NCBI RefSeq assembly: GCF_050947875.1
Contig: NC_134573.1
Coordinates: forward strand, 52,874,115 to 52,938,114
Length of the DNA: 64,000 nt
Source of the DNA: Dermacentor variabilis
Taxonomy: Eukaryota; Arthropoda; Arachnida; Ixodida; Ixodidae
Reading direction: 5' to 3'
Shown here: positions 1 through 9,926 of the stretch, piece by piece
How positions within the stretch are numbered: position 1 is the first letter of the stretch
How the letters are laid out: the number at the start of each line of letters is the position of its first letter
Notes under the pieces: model-generated
Database searches by the model: none
What the model saw: only the letters and a program-made list of their open reading frames with translations
Told to the model about the DNA's origin: nothing
Position numbers and translations under genes: made by a program

Positions 1-1364
1 GACATCGGGGATCTGGTCGAGTAACCGGGGGAACCTTGCGAGCGCGATATTGAATAGAGTAGGGGAAAGAACTGAGCCCTGGGGTGTCCCACGTCCTACA
101 AGGCGAATCGTACCGGATCGATGCGGCCCCATGCCTACGGTGTCTGTGCGATCTCGAAGAAATGCGCGGATACAGTTGTACATACGAATTCCACAGTGTG
201 AATGTGCAACACTGCGAAGGATGAGGTTATGTGCAACATTATCGAATGCCCCTTTTAGATTTAAGGCGATGAGTGCTCTCGTTTGGGCGGACGACGGAGG
301 TCCTATGACTTCCTACCACAATTGTAAAAGCACATTTTTGGCAGACAGATGAGCCCGATATCCGAATTGAGAGTTGGAAAGGAATGATTTTCCTTCGAGG
401 AAGGGCTGCAGACGCCGCAAGAGTACATGCCCCATGAGGTTACCAATGCAGGATGTTAGGGAGATGGGTCGTAAGTTTTCAATCTTAACATGCTTGCCCA
501 GTTTGGGGATCAGTGTGATGCCGGCGTGTCGCCATGCTTGGGGAAGCATGCCCTTGCGCCAGCAATCATTGAAGATATAGATCAGGTGGTTAATATCCGC
601 ATCACTGAAGTTACGAAGGGTGGCGAATCGGATGTGGTCGGCTCCCGGTGGCGTGTTGCGGCGTAGGTCTTGTAGGACCAACCGCAGCTTGTCAGATGTG
701 ATGTCTGCATCGAGCGATTCGTTCGCCTCGCCTACATAAGGATAGTCAGGGTACTGCGGCGGCGGGGCTGTGGGTACGAAATGCTTCTGTAGCTCTCTGA
801 GAAGTGTCGAGACATCGTCCCTGTACTCGTGCATTAGGATGTGCAGCTGTTGAAATGTTTTCCCTTTGTTGAGGTGGGATCTGTGAGTGAGCGAAGAATC
901 GACCACGTTTTTGCTGTGTTCAATGTGCCTGAGAGGCGATCGCAAAATCCTCGCCAGCTATTCCTCGTAAGGATCACTGCATACTACTGGGATTCCCGTG
1001 TAATTTGATTTATACGTTTCCTAAGTTTGCGGTTGAGGCGTTGTCGTTTCCATCGTCGTGTCAGCCCTCTGCGCGCGCTCCAAACATGAAGTAAATGCGG
1101 CCCTATGTCTGGTGTCTCGGTTGTGATGCGCAGTGTGCTCGTGGTGGCCTCTAGATCTTGTACGAGAGAGTCAAGCCAGCGTTCGTACCCTTGACGCTCA
1201 GGTGGCTCCTGGCGACATTCCCGGAATTTCGCCCAATCCGTCATACGCACATTTCGCTCGGGCCTGCGCGCACCCGGTAATGACAAGGTGGTCGCTATCC
1301 GCAGAACCTTCGGTTTGCAGAGGACATTTTTGAGTTCAGCCACAAAGGAGATAACTTGCAACAA
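1..1364 (-). pseudogene. I/Jockey-like non-LTR retrotransposon ORF2 remnant (linker and reverse transcriptase)
   Basis: Reading on the minus strand from 1364 down, the sequence encodes a basic linker of the endonuclease-RT junction (984-1364), then RT fingers (313-945) with the hallmark LRPISLTSC and a GYR motif. Below 313 the same frame stays open to the window edge and shows LKGAFDNV and GTPQGSVLSPTLFN, the palm motifs of non-LTR RTs. A TAG at 313-315 interrupts the frame, and at least two frame changes lie between about 855 and 984. The catalytic xADD box and RNase H would lie off the left edge. The motif style resembles the RNase H-bearing I-like element at 39-45 kb, but the two are clearly diverged. 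It is a dead copy cut by the window boundary; the family (I/Jockey/R1 group) is inferred from motif style, not from a tree. Confidence 0.85.
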
Positions 1365-1748
1365 ATTTTGAAGACCTTAGGCAGGAAAGTGTAAAAGTAG
1401 AGTTGAACAATGGTATGCAGAAGACAAAGATAATATTTATTAGCCTGGCAAAGTAATAATTTACCACTCGATTCATGGTCAATCCCCACTATGGATTTGT
1501 GCCACAGCGACTCAGGGCAAGAACAATAATTCATGATCACCCGTCGGAGTCTGCAAGGGTAGGTTTAGTTGGGTTGATGACTCATAAGGGACCCAAATCA
1601 TGAGGGGGAATTTTCGAAAAGAAAAAATAATGGTTCTGACGCTTGCGGCAGGTATCACAAAATACTAACTTACGCTGTAGCTGAAAAAAAATCTGGTTCT
1701 ATTCTACCAGTGCTACCATCGTTGTCATCGTCATCATCATCAGCTATA
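1365..1748. other. No gene seen
   Basis: AT-rich spacer between the LINE remnant and the CR1 element. It may contain decayed 5' sequence of the minus-strand LINE, but I see no motif, RNA gene or inverted repeat. It ends in a short run of TCATCATCA repeats just before the CR1 5' region. Confidence 0.5.
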
Positions 1749-1904
1749 AGGACATCATCTGCGACGCATCCTCAGCGCCACCTCGGGACCAAGTGACGTC
1801 ATCATGCCTGACTATAAAGGAACAACTACAGCTCTGCGAGTTCAGTGGGCATGGCAGACCGAGCTTCGGCATGATGTCTAAGCCTTTCTTCTGTATCGCG
1901 CAGG
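1749..1904 (+). promoter_or_regulatory. CR1 5' unit, copy 1, with CRE-like palindrome and TATA-like box
   Basis: First copy of a 156-bp unit repeated at 2028-2183. It holds the palindrome TGACGTCA at 1794-1801 (the consensus CRE/ATF site) and TATAAA at 1813-1818. The two copies differ at two positions. Tandem 5' monomers with promoter activity are known for mouse L1; a promoter role here is inference from the motifs and the duplication. Confidence 0.55.
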
Positions 1905-2929
1905 CTTTTCTGCTGAGCTTAGCCGGAGCGTCAACGCCGCTTCATTATTTGTCTGGCCATTTCAAGATACCGCCGGATGAATCTTGCTCGTGGACAGCGG
2001 GAACAGCGACGCAGTGCTTCGTTTTCGAGGACATCATCTGCGACGCATCCTCAGCGCCACCTCGGGACCAAGTGACGTCATCATGCCTGACTATAAAGGA
2101 ACAACTGCAGCTCTGCGAGTTCAGTGGGCGTGGCAGACCGAGCTTCGGCATGATGTCTAAGCCTTTCTTCTGTATCGCGCAGGTTAGTTCATATTTTACT
2201 ACGCTTAGAAGTGATTGCCGCAGTATATTGGTCGTGCCATGCCCACAACAGTGCATTATCATAGCGTACAATGTGTATTCTGTGTGTCGGCTTCTTCTTT
2301 GCGGGGATGTAGAATTGAACCCTGGTCCACAGACAGCAGAACTTCTGAAAGAACTGTTAGAAGGGCAACACAAACTTACCGCTGAAGTGGCGGCACTTAG
2401 GACTCAGCAAAGCACGATGGAAAAGTCAATGTCAGATATGGCGTTACGTTTCGACGAAATCAATAAACAAGGTGCTCGCGTTGCATCCCTTGAACAATCG
2501 GTGAATCTTCTGCATAAAAAAATCATTGACCTAGAGGACCGGAGCAGGCGGTCAAATTTGATTGTTTTCGGGGTACAAGAAGGCAGTGACGAAACTGTTA
2601 CTGATTTGAAGCAAAAAGTCTTGAGGGACATCTTTTTACAGAAACTTAATGTTACCTGCAACTCGGTAGGGAGAATTCATCGGTTGGGCAAACCTAGCAA
2701 AAATAGGCCAGTTATAATATATTTTCAAGATTATAACGAGAAACAGGAAGTATTGAAAAACGCATACAAGCTTAAAGGATCGAGAACGTCAGTTCAAAGC
2801 GATTTTTCTCCGGACACGCGCAGAAAGCGGAAACTTTTGTGGGAGAGTGCAAAAAGCGAGAAAGAACTGGGCAAGAAAGTAAAACTTATCAATGATAAGC
2901 TACGAGTGCATGGAAAATTGTTTATGTGA
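1871..2929 (+). CDS. CR1 ORF1: 2A-like leader, coiled coil, L1-ORF1-like nucleic-acid-binding protein
   Basis: Predicted RNA-binding chaperone of the retrotransposon RNP. The frame is open from about 1793, but the first ATG is the ATGATG at 1871, giving about 352 residues. Residues 1-145 are a poorly conserved leader that includes an in-frame duplicated stretch. Residues 146-153 (2306-2329) read DVELNPGP, the core of a 2A ribosome-skipping peptide, preceded by a Leu-rich stretch. After it comes a heptad-rich coiled coil (about residues 155-235), then a segment with NLIVFGVQE, RIHRLG and RPVIIYF, typical of the RRM-like Transposase_22 fold of L1 ORF1 proteins, and a basic C-terminus. If the 2A works, the RNP protein would be released from the leader at the Gly-Pro step. 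ORF2 begins about 60 bp downstream in another frame. The start choice is uncertain, since translation could begin at a later ATG. Confidence 0.8.
   Translation: MMSKPFFCIAQAFLLSLAGASTPLHYLSGHFKIPPDESCSWTAGTATQCFVFEDIICDASSAPPRDQVTSSCLTIKEQLQLCEFSGRGRPSFGMMSKPFFCIAQVSSYFTTLRSDCRSILVVPCPQQCIIIAYNVYSVCRLLLCGDVELNPGPQTAELLKELLEGQHKLTAEVAALRTQQSTMEKSMSDMALRFDEINKQGARVASLEQSVNLLHKKIIDLEDRSRRSNLIVFGVQEGSDETVTDLKQKVLRDIFLQKLNVTCNSVGRIHRLGKPSKNRPVIIYFQDYNEKQEVLKNAYKLKGSRTSVQSDFSPDTRRKRKLLWESAKSEKELGKKVKLINDKLRVHGKLFM
2028..2183 (+). promoter_or_regulatory. CR1 5' unit, copy 2
   Basis: Second copy of the 5' unit, offset exactly 279 bp from the first, with TGACGTCA at 2073-2080 and TATAAA at 2092-2097. 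Because 279 is a multiple of three, the unit is also duplicated in frame within the open reading frame that leads to the 2A-like motif. Its 3' end (CAGGTTAGT at about 2180-2188) also resembles a splice donor, so part of the upstream frame could be non-coding leader. Confidence 0.55.
2306..2329 (+). other. 2A-like ribosome-skipping motif
   Basis: The eight codons read D-V-E-L-N-P-G-P, matching the D(V/I)ExNPGP consensus; skipping would occur between the Gly codon (2324-2326) and the Pro codon (2327-2329). The preceding residues (LLLCG) fit the Leu-rich, helix-forming upstream part of known 2As. 2A-like sequences are established at the N-terminus of ORFs in several APE-type non-LTR elements, including CR1-group elements and trypanosome L1Tc. 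Activity of this copy is inference. Confidence 0.85.
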
Positions 2930-2992
2930 GACGAAAACACTAACTCCAGAATAGAATTAAATACTCGTCAAAGCTCATCCGCCCCTCAATGA

Positions 2993-5725
2993 ATTAGTTC
3001 GACTACTAAGAATCTACGGGTTTTAAACATAAACGCGCGCAGCGTAGTGAACAAAAGTGCCCTGCTTGAGGCTACCCTTTTAAATTACGACCCACATGTT
3101 GTTGTGATTACTGAGACTTGGCTGTGCGATGACATTGATAGCACAAGCGTTTTTCCACCTTCTTATCAAGTATTTCGACGTGACAGGCCTTCCAGAGGAG
3201 GCGGTGTAGCTGTACTAGTCAAACATAGCATACCTGCTTTTCTACTTCGGCAGATTGAAAATCACGAAAGTATCAGCCTAAACTTTCGCTGTTGGGGACG
3301 ATCCTTTTTATTATTCGCGGTTTATCGCGCACCTCAGTCACCTACGCAGTTCCTAAATGACCTTTATGCGCATATGTCGACTTTTTCTCAGGATAAAATA
3401 CTTCTCGTTGGTGACTTCAATCTGCCTGGCGTTAACTGGGATTATTCTGCTTACAGTTACGATCAGAATGTCGATTACTTGATTGATATTATGCTAACTA
3501 ATAACTTGCAACAAATTGTGACACAGCCGGCGCGCTTACAAGAAGATAGTGAAACTATGCTTGATCTCATTTTTATTAGTCGCTCTATTGAAAATTTTGT
3601 CACCTCTGTAGAAAAAGGTATTTCGGATCATGAACTTGTATACTTTTCATGTCCCATGGACCGTTGCGATATTGCCCTTGATAAAACAGTGATTGTAAAG
3701 GATCTTTCCCGTGCCAGAGATGAAAGTGTTTTGGACTACTTAGATCACAGGCTGAGTGAATTTGATGGGAATGACGTCGTGGTGCTCTGGAATAAGTTCA
3801 AAGAAATGTGCCATTTCTGTCTCGATAACTTTATTCCAAACAAAGTTAAAAAGAAGTCCAAACGTAATCCGTGGATTACACGAAAAGTACTGCAACTTAA
3901 ACGAAAACTAACAAGGCTAAGGCAACGGCATGCACTTTGCACTGAGATCCAGAACATTCAAGAGGCCTTGAATCAGGCTGTATTCAAGGCTAAGCAACGG
4001 TATTTTCAATATACCCTGCCTAGCTTTATGCGCAGTGCACCAGGAAAATTCTGGAACCATCTAGCTAGCACAAAGAAACCCATTGACTGCATTGTACACA
4101 ATGGTGTAACGGTTACTGAGAAGCGATGTATAGCAGAACATTATAATCAATTTTTACACAGCGTATTTTCAAGTGCCCCGAACCATGTACCCTTCAGCCG
4201 TACCCCTTGTTATGTTGATCCTGCTGTTATATCGACGAGCGGTGTGGTTTCTATGCTGTTAAATTTAAAAACGAAATCATCACCAGGACCGGATAACATC
4301 CCAAATGCCTTTTTGTGCCGCTATGCAGAAATGGTTGCACGTTTTCTAGTGCGCATTTTTGGTGTATCTTTATCTTCAGCCGCCCTTCCCAAAGATTGGC
4401 GATCGGCTCGGGTTGTACCGGTGCTTAAGAAAGGCGAAGCGACATTAATAACGAACTATCGACCGATTTCCCTTACTTCATCTTGCTGCAAACTATTGGA
4501 ACATATTATAGCTAACCAGATAAAAGAATTCTTAAGTGACAACAGCATCCTCACACCGGTAGAGCATGGCTTTAGGAAGGGGTTTTCCACCGTCACTCAG
4601 TTAGCTTCAGTCATCCACAGCTTTGCTAGCATTCTTGATAAACCTGGTCAGATTGATGTTGTATTTCTGGATTAGAGAAAAGCATTTGATCTTGTTTGTC
4701 ACCATAAGCTAATTGAGAAGCTCGAAATAGTAAAACTGCCGCCATACTTAATTAGCTGGATTTCTGCATACTTAACTAAGCGCACACAATTCGTCAGCAT
4801 AAGCGACTGCTCTTCAGATGAAGTGCCAGTTACTTCCGGTGTTCCTCAAGGAAGCGTGCTTGGCCCTTTGTTATTTTTAATATATATTAATGATATTGTA
4901 GAAGTAATCGCTCAACCCGTTCAATTAAGATTATTTGCTGATGATTGTGTTTTATTTAATGAAATTAAATGCCACGAAGACCAAGTCCTCTTAAATTCTA
5001 CCCTTCAGAGCATTAATTCCTGGTGCCAGCAGTGGAACATGGAGCTCAACATTAATAAAACAGTTTCTATGAGAATTACTAAAAAAAAGTACCCTTTACT
5101 GTTTACTTATGATCTTGCATCTCAACCCTTATCCGAAGTCGAGGAATATAGGTACCTGGGGGTTATCATAACGCACGATCTTTCCTGGAATAAACATATC
5201 TCTACTACATGTGCTTCAGCTTTAAGAAAACTTGGTGTGCTCAGGCATAAATTAAAAATGGCACCTCCGGAAACCAAGCTGTTGGCTTACAACACCATTA
5301 TAAGGCCTACACTAGAATATGCAGCAATTGTTTGGGACCCGCACACGAAACGCAACATCGATGCATTAGAAAAAATTCAGCGAAAAGCTGTGCGCTTTAT
5401 ATTTTCTAAATACCGTCCAACAGACTCTCCCTCAAACTTAATGAAAATGAATAATATACAAACACTAAAATTGCGGAGGAAGATTGAAAGGATTAAGTTC
5501 CTCTATCTGCTTCAGAATAATCGGCTATCTCTTAATCCGCAGCAATACATACAACCACTAACAGGGCGATTAACAAGGCACCGGCACGCCAAGTCATTAA
5601 CTCCGTATTTTGCCAGGACCAACACCTTTAAATATTCCTTGTTTCCTCGCACAATAACCGAATGGAATAACTTGCCCATATCGCTTCTTATTGACACTGA
5701 CAGCATTGCATGCGTTGAAAGCTGA
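2993..5725 (+). pseudogene. CR1 ORF2: APE endonuclease and reverse transcriptase, one in-frame stop
   Basis: Target-primed reverse transcription protein. The frame opens at 2993 just after a TGA; no ATG precedes the conserved start of the endonuclease (NARSVVNKS at about 3032), so initiation may be by reinitiation after ORF1. Endonuclease motifs ITETWL, VGDFNLPG and SDHELV occupy about 3030-3660. RT motifs follow: SSPGPDNIP (about 4276), NYRPISLTS, GFRKGFST, SGVPQGSVLGPLLFLIYIND (about 4838) and FADD at 4934-4945. The C-terminal region carries the CR1/L2-style WDPHTKRNIDALEKIQ and FPRTITEWNNLP. A single TAG at 4673-4675 sits immediately before the RKAFD palm motif; the frame is otherwise intact to the TGA at 5723-5725. 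Without the stop it would be about 900 residues, normal for CR1. Confidence 0.92.
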
Positions 5726-5944
5726 ACATGCGAGAGTAGAAAAGTGTTGTTTGCTCCTTTTTATCTTGTTTTGTTGCAGTGTTTCTGAAATTGTTTAATT
5801 TTTTTTCCCCTGCAATCATTCCAATGTAATTAATTGTTGCTCTTACTGTTTTGCTACACATGTATTCTTGCATTTCCTTGTTGTTGTCTTTTTCTGTATT
5901 TCTGCCCCTCCTGCAAGGGCCACTACAAGGTCTGCAGTATTTTC

Positions 5945-5970
5945 TAAATAAATAAATAAATAAATAAAAT
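5945..5970 (+). repeat. AAAT microsatellite forming the CR1 3' end
   Basis: Six or so AAAT units directly after the 3' UTR. Short 3' microsatellites are the usual end of CR1/L2-group elements and mark the right boundary of this insertion. Confidence 0.7.
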
Positions 5971-6054
5971 ATATCCACGGCAGGATGGTATGAACCATAG
6001 AACAAACTGGGAAAGCTGGTATTCCATTTGAAATTATGAGAACAATATCGAGCT

Positions 6055-6290
6055 GGGAAGACCATGAATGCGTAGGGTAGACAAGCGGTGGCCCGTTAGA
6101 GTTACAAAATGGGAGCCTAGATAAACGAAACGCAGTCGATGACTGCAGGAAATTAGACGGGGCAAAAAATTAGGAAATTTCCAAGCGCGAGATAGCGTCA
6201 GCTAGCGAAAGACAGGGATAATTAGAGATCCCTAATACAGGCCTTCGTCCTGCAATGAACATGAATATAGAGGGTGGTGATAATGAACTT
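6055..6290 (+). pseudogene. RTE-clade LINE 3' scrap
   Basis: This stretch parallels the 3' coding end of the RTE at 58.8-61.6 kb. It contains the equivalents of the MRRxDxRW-VRVT segment (about 6065-6110), the RKF segment (about 6165), and the final GGCCTTCGTCCTGCA block (6241-6255), which matches GGCCTTTGCCCTGCA near 61594. Several stops and indels are present, so it is an old, 5'-truncated copy. It lies less than 100 bp beyond the CR1 tail. Confidence 0.65.
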
Positions 6291-7469
6291 GGCGATAGAA
6301 CAATCCCCAGGCGATGATGGTAATGATGATCATGATGTTAATGATCATGATGAACCTGTCATGGCTGGCCCCCACTTAGATGAATAAGTCAAGTTTCTCG
6401 ATGTAAACGTTCTCGCGCCAGCTCATGGACACGCTCATCAGCGGAGATTACGACTTCCCCATTCACACAGAGCAGCGGAAAACTGTGCGACAAGGACAGG
6501 AAGGATTCTGCCAAGTACTTTGCCAAGTAAGAAGCTGCTTTAGAGTTCATGAGAATGTGTCGAATAAGAGGCCGTAGAGTGGGAAACGATTGACCTGCAG
6601 ATGGTATATCCTGGCAGGAGAAAAACATTGCTTATTCCGCGTTCCAAGGCTGCGAATTCAGGCATAGAAGTATTCCGCGTTTGTTTCGGAGCTGGCTCCA
6701 GTGAAGGGGACACGAACTGCACTGCAGCCAAGGTTAAATCCGCAATGGAGGCAGCGCAATCAATGGGCCTTGTGTGGCGAGTAGGTCGCATATCATGGTA
6801 AAGAGGAGTCAGATTGATGGACACGTTAGCAAAAGGAAAGCCCGATCTTGTAAGGACAACCGCACTGGTAGCAAGAATCCCTTGCTTGTAGAGCGCTTGA
6901 ACTGGGCAGCTTGGCGGTCTTTTATAGCTTTCGATAACGTGATAGTCCCCTCAGCCCGGTCTTCGCTAACGGCAGAAGGGGATAGAAAAAGCAAAAGTGC
7001 AAGTTTCCGCGCCCCACTTAGTAGGGCAGATATACCTGTGTCCTCAGAGCAAGTTAGGTTGTTACAAGAACATGCAGTATAAACGGCTTTTATGTGTGAA
7101 GGTCTGCGGAAGGTGTAAGAGAGAGACGCAGAAATGAAAATGAAGTTATGAATTATACATATGCCACGTGCTCTGGGAATCAATCTTAGCGATGATTTCT
7201 GTGCTATTTGCTTTGACTGAGGATTATTAGCCGTGATGGACACAGCGAATGTTTAATTTCTTAAACTTTCACTCCAACGCGACGGTGGTGGGTTGATGTT
7301 AAATGTTGCTTTGTGTGCACCACTGCGGTTTGTCGGCGTAGTACGCAGAGCACACAAGGAGAGGTGTCTGCTTGAGGCATTGTTCTGCGCTATATTTCAT
7401 AACCTCTCAGAGGGTTGAGCATTGTCATTGCGCTACATAGGACATCGCATCATGGCAGCAGTAGTACTC
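6291..7469. other. No gene seen
   Basis: Unique-looking sequence. The short open frames at 6389-6824 and 6809-7243 on the minus strand and 6601-7082 on the plus strand overlap each other, show no recognisable domain and are best treated as chance. No tRNA-like or inverted structure was noticed. Confidence 0.4.
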
Positions 7470-7663
7470 TTTAATTGAGTTTCGGGCTATGCGTGCCAAA
7501 AGCACAATCGGATTATGAGGCACGCCGTAGCGGCGCACTCCAAATCAATTTTGACAACATTGTATTCATTACCGTTGCTCTAAACCTAAGTGCACGAGTG
7601 TTTTTTTTTTATGTCGCCCTCGTCGAAACGCGGCTGCCGCGGTCGGGATGATTTCCGCGACCT
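7470..7663 (-). repeat. Ruka-like tRNA-derived SINE, diverged
   Basis: Read on the minus strand, this segment follows the Ruka body: a tRNA-like B-box region, the GTGCACTTAGGTTTAG block (complement near 7588), GTGCCTCATAATC (complement near 7527) and TTTGGCACG (complement near 7497). The same landmarks occur in order in the plus-strand copy at 28271-28509. The 5' A-box part is not recognisable, and the copy joins a 28-mer shared with 14812-14839. Ruka is a SINE family described from ixodid ticks; the assignment is by eye. Confidence 0.7.
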
Positions 7664-7691
7664 GGGGTGCTATGCAGGATGCGCCGAGTTT
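7664..7691. repeat. 28-bp sequence shared, inverted, with 14812-14839
   Basis: The 28 bases at 7664-7691 are the exact reverse complement of 14812-14839. The flanks differ, so only a short core is shared. It abuts the 5' end of the inverted Ruka-like SINE. Confidence 0.6.
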
Positions 7692-9421
7692 CTCGTTCAC
7701 CCGAGTTTTACCCGAGTTTGCTCGACGGCAGTCAGTGAACGGAGATAGCGCGGAACGCGCAAAAGCTACAGGCAAGAAATTATGTAGACAAAAAGCCGCG
7801 TATGACAACATGAGCGCGCCCTGCGCGGCACGCTGCTTCCACGTTTCAAGCGCAGAAGGCTGCACAACGAAGCGCGCCAGCGCCGCGTATTGTTATCAAC
7901 GGATTATCGCAACTTAGCAATACTGTGACCGTTCCGCTGTTTGTCAGCACACTTGCCGTGAGCCGCTTGCCACGCCTTTCCCGGGCGCGTCGAGGGCGTG
8001 GCTCCTCTTTCGGCGATATCTTTCTATCCTCGATCGAATGCGAACAGGGTACATGCGGCGCATTCTTGCACCTACGCTTTCGCTCAAACGAATACGTTAA
8101 AATACAACAAATAAAATAACGAACATTTTTATTTCTTTAAGTGTCTGTTTTTCGTTTTGAATGCTAGAAATTTGTGATGACAAACGGAGATCGAGCAAAT
8201 TATTAAATTTTGTACTTCTTGCCGCGAGTGGCGACAGTGAGGCGAAAGCTTAGAAGCGGATACATTGAAGCGGGTCGCACGCACGAGGCAGTTCATACGG
8301 TGAGAAGTCGCCTAGGGGCGCTACAGTGCTATTCTCAATAATGTCAGTGATCACCACTCTTTCTCTATTAGGGGAATAGAAACGCAGCGCCGTGGTACGG
8401 CTGTTCATCGCAGGCGCCTTAAGGCCTCCACTTTACCAACTAAAAACGACATACTAGTCATAAATGCGGAAGCAACGGCTGTCGCTGCAATGTGGCGGTC
8501 CGTAGTGCCCGTAGTGCCGCAGTTTAGTGAAAATGTACCAGTTTATCTTTGTGCGCGAAGCCTCGGCGATGCATTGCGAAGAAGTGCGTGCTTCCCATCG
8601 ACACAATTCATCGCTTGTCATCGCTTGCCCAGTGAAAGTGCCTCTGAGCGCATGTACGTACGCAGTAGTTGAGTGTTTTGTGCGCACCAAGGTGCTTGCG
8701 GATTACTTATGCTGGAGGCAGCAGCGATCGCAGAAGGATATCGTAACGACACCGCAGCAATCGCATTTTGGCAGGTGAGGGCTCTTGTCTGCGGTTATGA
8801 AATGAGACTTCGAACTGAGGAAGGTGTTGGAACTGTTGAGTGCGCAGTGCTTGTGATGAAGAAATGCCATTGCACTGGGTCTAGAAGAGCGAGCGATTCT
8901 CGGACGCTGATCGTGTTTACGACGTTGTGGCTCCGATACATCACCGATGACAGAGCAGCCATCTCAAACGTCTGCTGCGATACGCACTCCTCAGCATCGT
9001 CGTCACCCTCGGCACATCGACGCCTTGCAAGCAGCTACAGTGACGTGCCGATAATTGGTTACTGTGCGCTACGTCGCCTCAATGCAGGCAATGAAACCGT
9101 GCTGTGGGGCCCTCTCAGCCCGAGAAGATATATGCATGAGCCAGCGACAGTCAACGCTTTGTTTTTGATAGTAGTGCGCAGTACATCACCGATGACAGTG
9201 TGTTGTGCGTGTTTTATGTCGGTGGTGAATATTGTTGATGCCTCTCAGCTCGGCACCGCGTCGCTGTTGCCGAAAGATAAGTTGGGCGTGGCCCAACCGT
9301 GGTGGGTGCGCGCAAAAGAGTTACGTGCCTCGCGCGGGGCGTGACCTCTGGCTTTGATTGACAGGTGAACTCGTGCTAAACTCGTACATCGCGAAACCCC
9401 CTCCGAGTTCAACTCGGGAAC
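7692..9421. other. No identifiable gene; GC-rich stretch upstream of the Harbinger remnant
   Basis: Contains repeated ACTCG/CGAGTT motifs at 7686-7720 and 9366-9416. A 223-codon open frame (8673-9344) has no ATG at its start and no recognisable domain. The sequence may include the 5' part of the Harbinger-type element that starts coding at 9422, but I could not locate a terminal inverted repeat. Confidence 0.4.
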
Positions 9422-9926
9422 ATGGCGGCGGCGGCAGCAGCCTGTGTTATTGCAGCCAGCGGCAGCAAGCGTCAGTATGACCGTCTGGACCCGTTCGCGT
9501 GCATGACCGCCGTGGAGTTTCAGCGTCATTTTGGCCTGTCGAAGACATCAGTGTGCTGGCTGTGTGACGAGCTAGGCGAAGACCCTCGTCTGTGGAGACA
9601 GCGTGGCGGGCTTCATTCGCTCACCGTTGAAGAGCAAGTCCTCTGCGCCCTCCGTTTTTCCGGGACTGGGAGTTTTCAGGGAAGCGTCGGCGCCGAGCGT
9701 TACATTGGACGTCATCAAACTACTGTGAGCCTCTGTGTCAGCGATGTCTGATGCGCTTATTGATGCGGCAGTGCTGAAGCGGTGGCTGGCTTTCCCGAAG
9801 ACTGCGGCTGAGCGGGCATTTATAAAAGAACGCTTCTTACTTCGCGGAAACATTACGAACGTAGTCGGGTATGTCGACGGAACGTACGTAGGAATTAAGG
9901 TGCCTTCAATGTCAGCGTTACTGTGA
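9422..9926 (+). pseudogene. PIF/Harbinger (HARBI1-like) transposase N-terminal remnant
   Basis: The ATG at 9422 begins an Ala-rich leader followed by a HARBI1-type helix-turn-helix region: FQRHFGLSKTSV, then LCALRFSGTGSFQ and RHQTTVSLCVSDV (9422-9751). A frame change near 9749-9755 moves the reading to the frame of 9735-9926, which continues the family pattern with KRWLAFP, a Phe-Ile-Lys stretch and VDGTYVGIKVPS. The Asp of that last motif (about 9880) is the first residue of the DDE triad. The frame then stops at 9926 and the remaining two catalytic residues were not found nearby. It could be a truncated element or one exon of a larger transposase gene. Harbinger-type transposases cut and paste with 3-bp target duplications; none was located. 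Confidence 0.75.

Larger units (their letters stand above)
1749..5970 (+). mobile_element. Nearly complete CR1-clade non-LTR retrotransposon
   Basis: The element has a 5' region with a duplicated promoter-like unit, ORF1 (1871-2929) with a 2A-like motif, coiled coil and L1-ORF1-like domain, and ORF2 (2993-5725) with endonuclease and RT. A 3' UTR follows and ends in a short AAAT microsatellite (about 5945-5970), a 3' end style typical of CR1/L2-type elements. No RNase H is present, as expected for CR1. Only one internal stop was found across the whole of ORF2, so the copy looks young. The 5' end is set at the first copy of the duplicated unit and could lie slightly upstream. I could not find a convincing target-site duplication, which CR1 elements often lack. 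Confidence 0.88.

Noticed and set aside
1793..1870. Possible ORF1 start at 1793
   Set aside because: It begins with GTG, which is not a usual eukaryotic initiator; the first ATG in that frame is at 1871.
8673..9344. 223-codon open frame upstream of the Harbinger remnant
   Set aside because: No ATG at the start, no recognisable motif, Cys/Arg/Ser-rich composition as expected by chance in GC-rich DNA.
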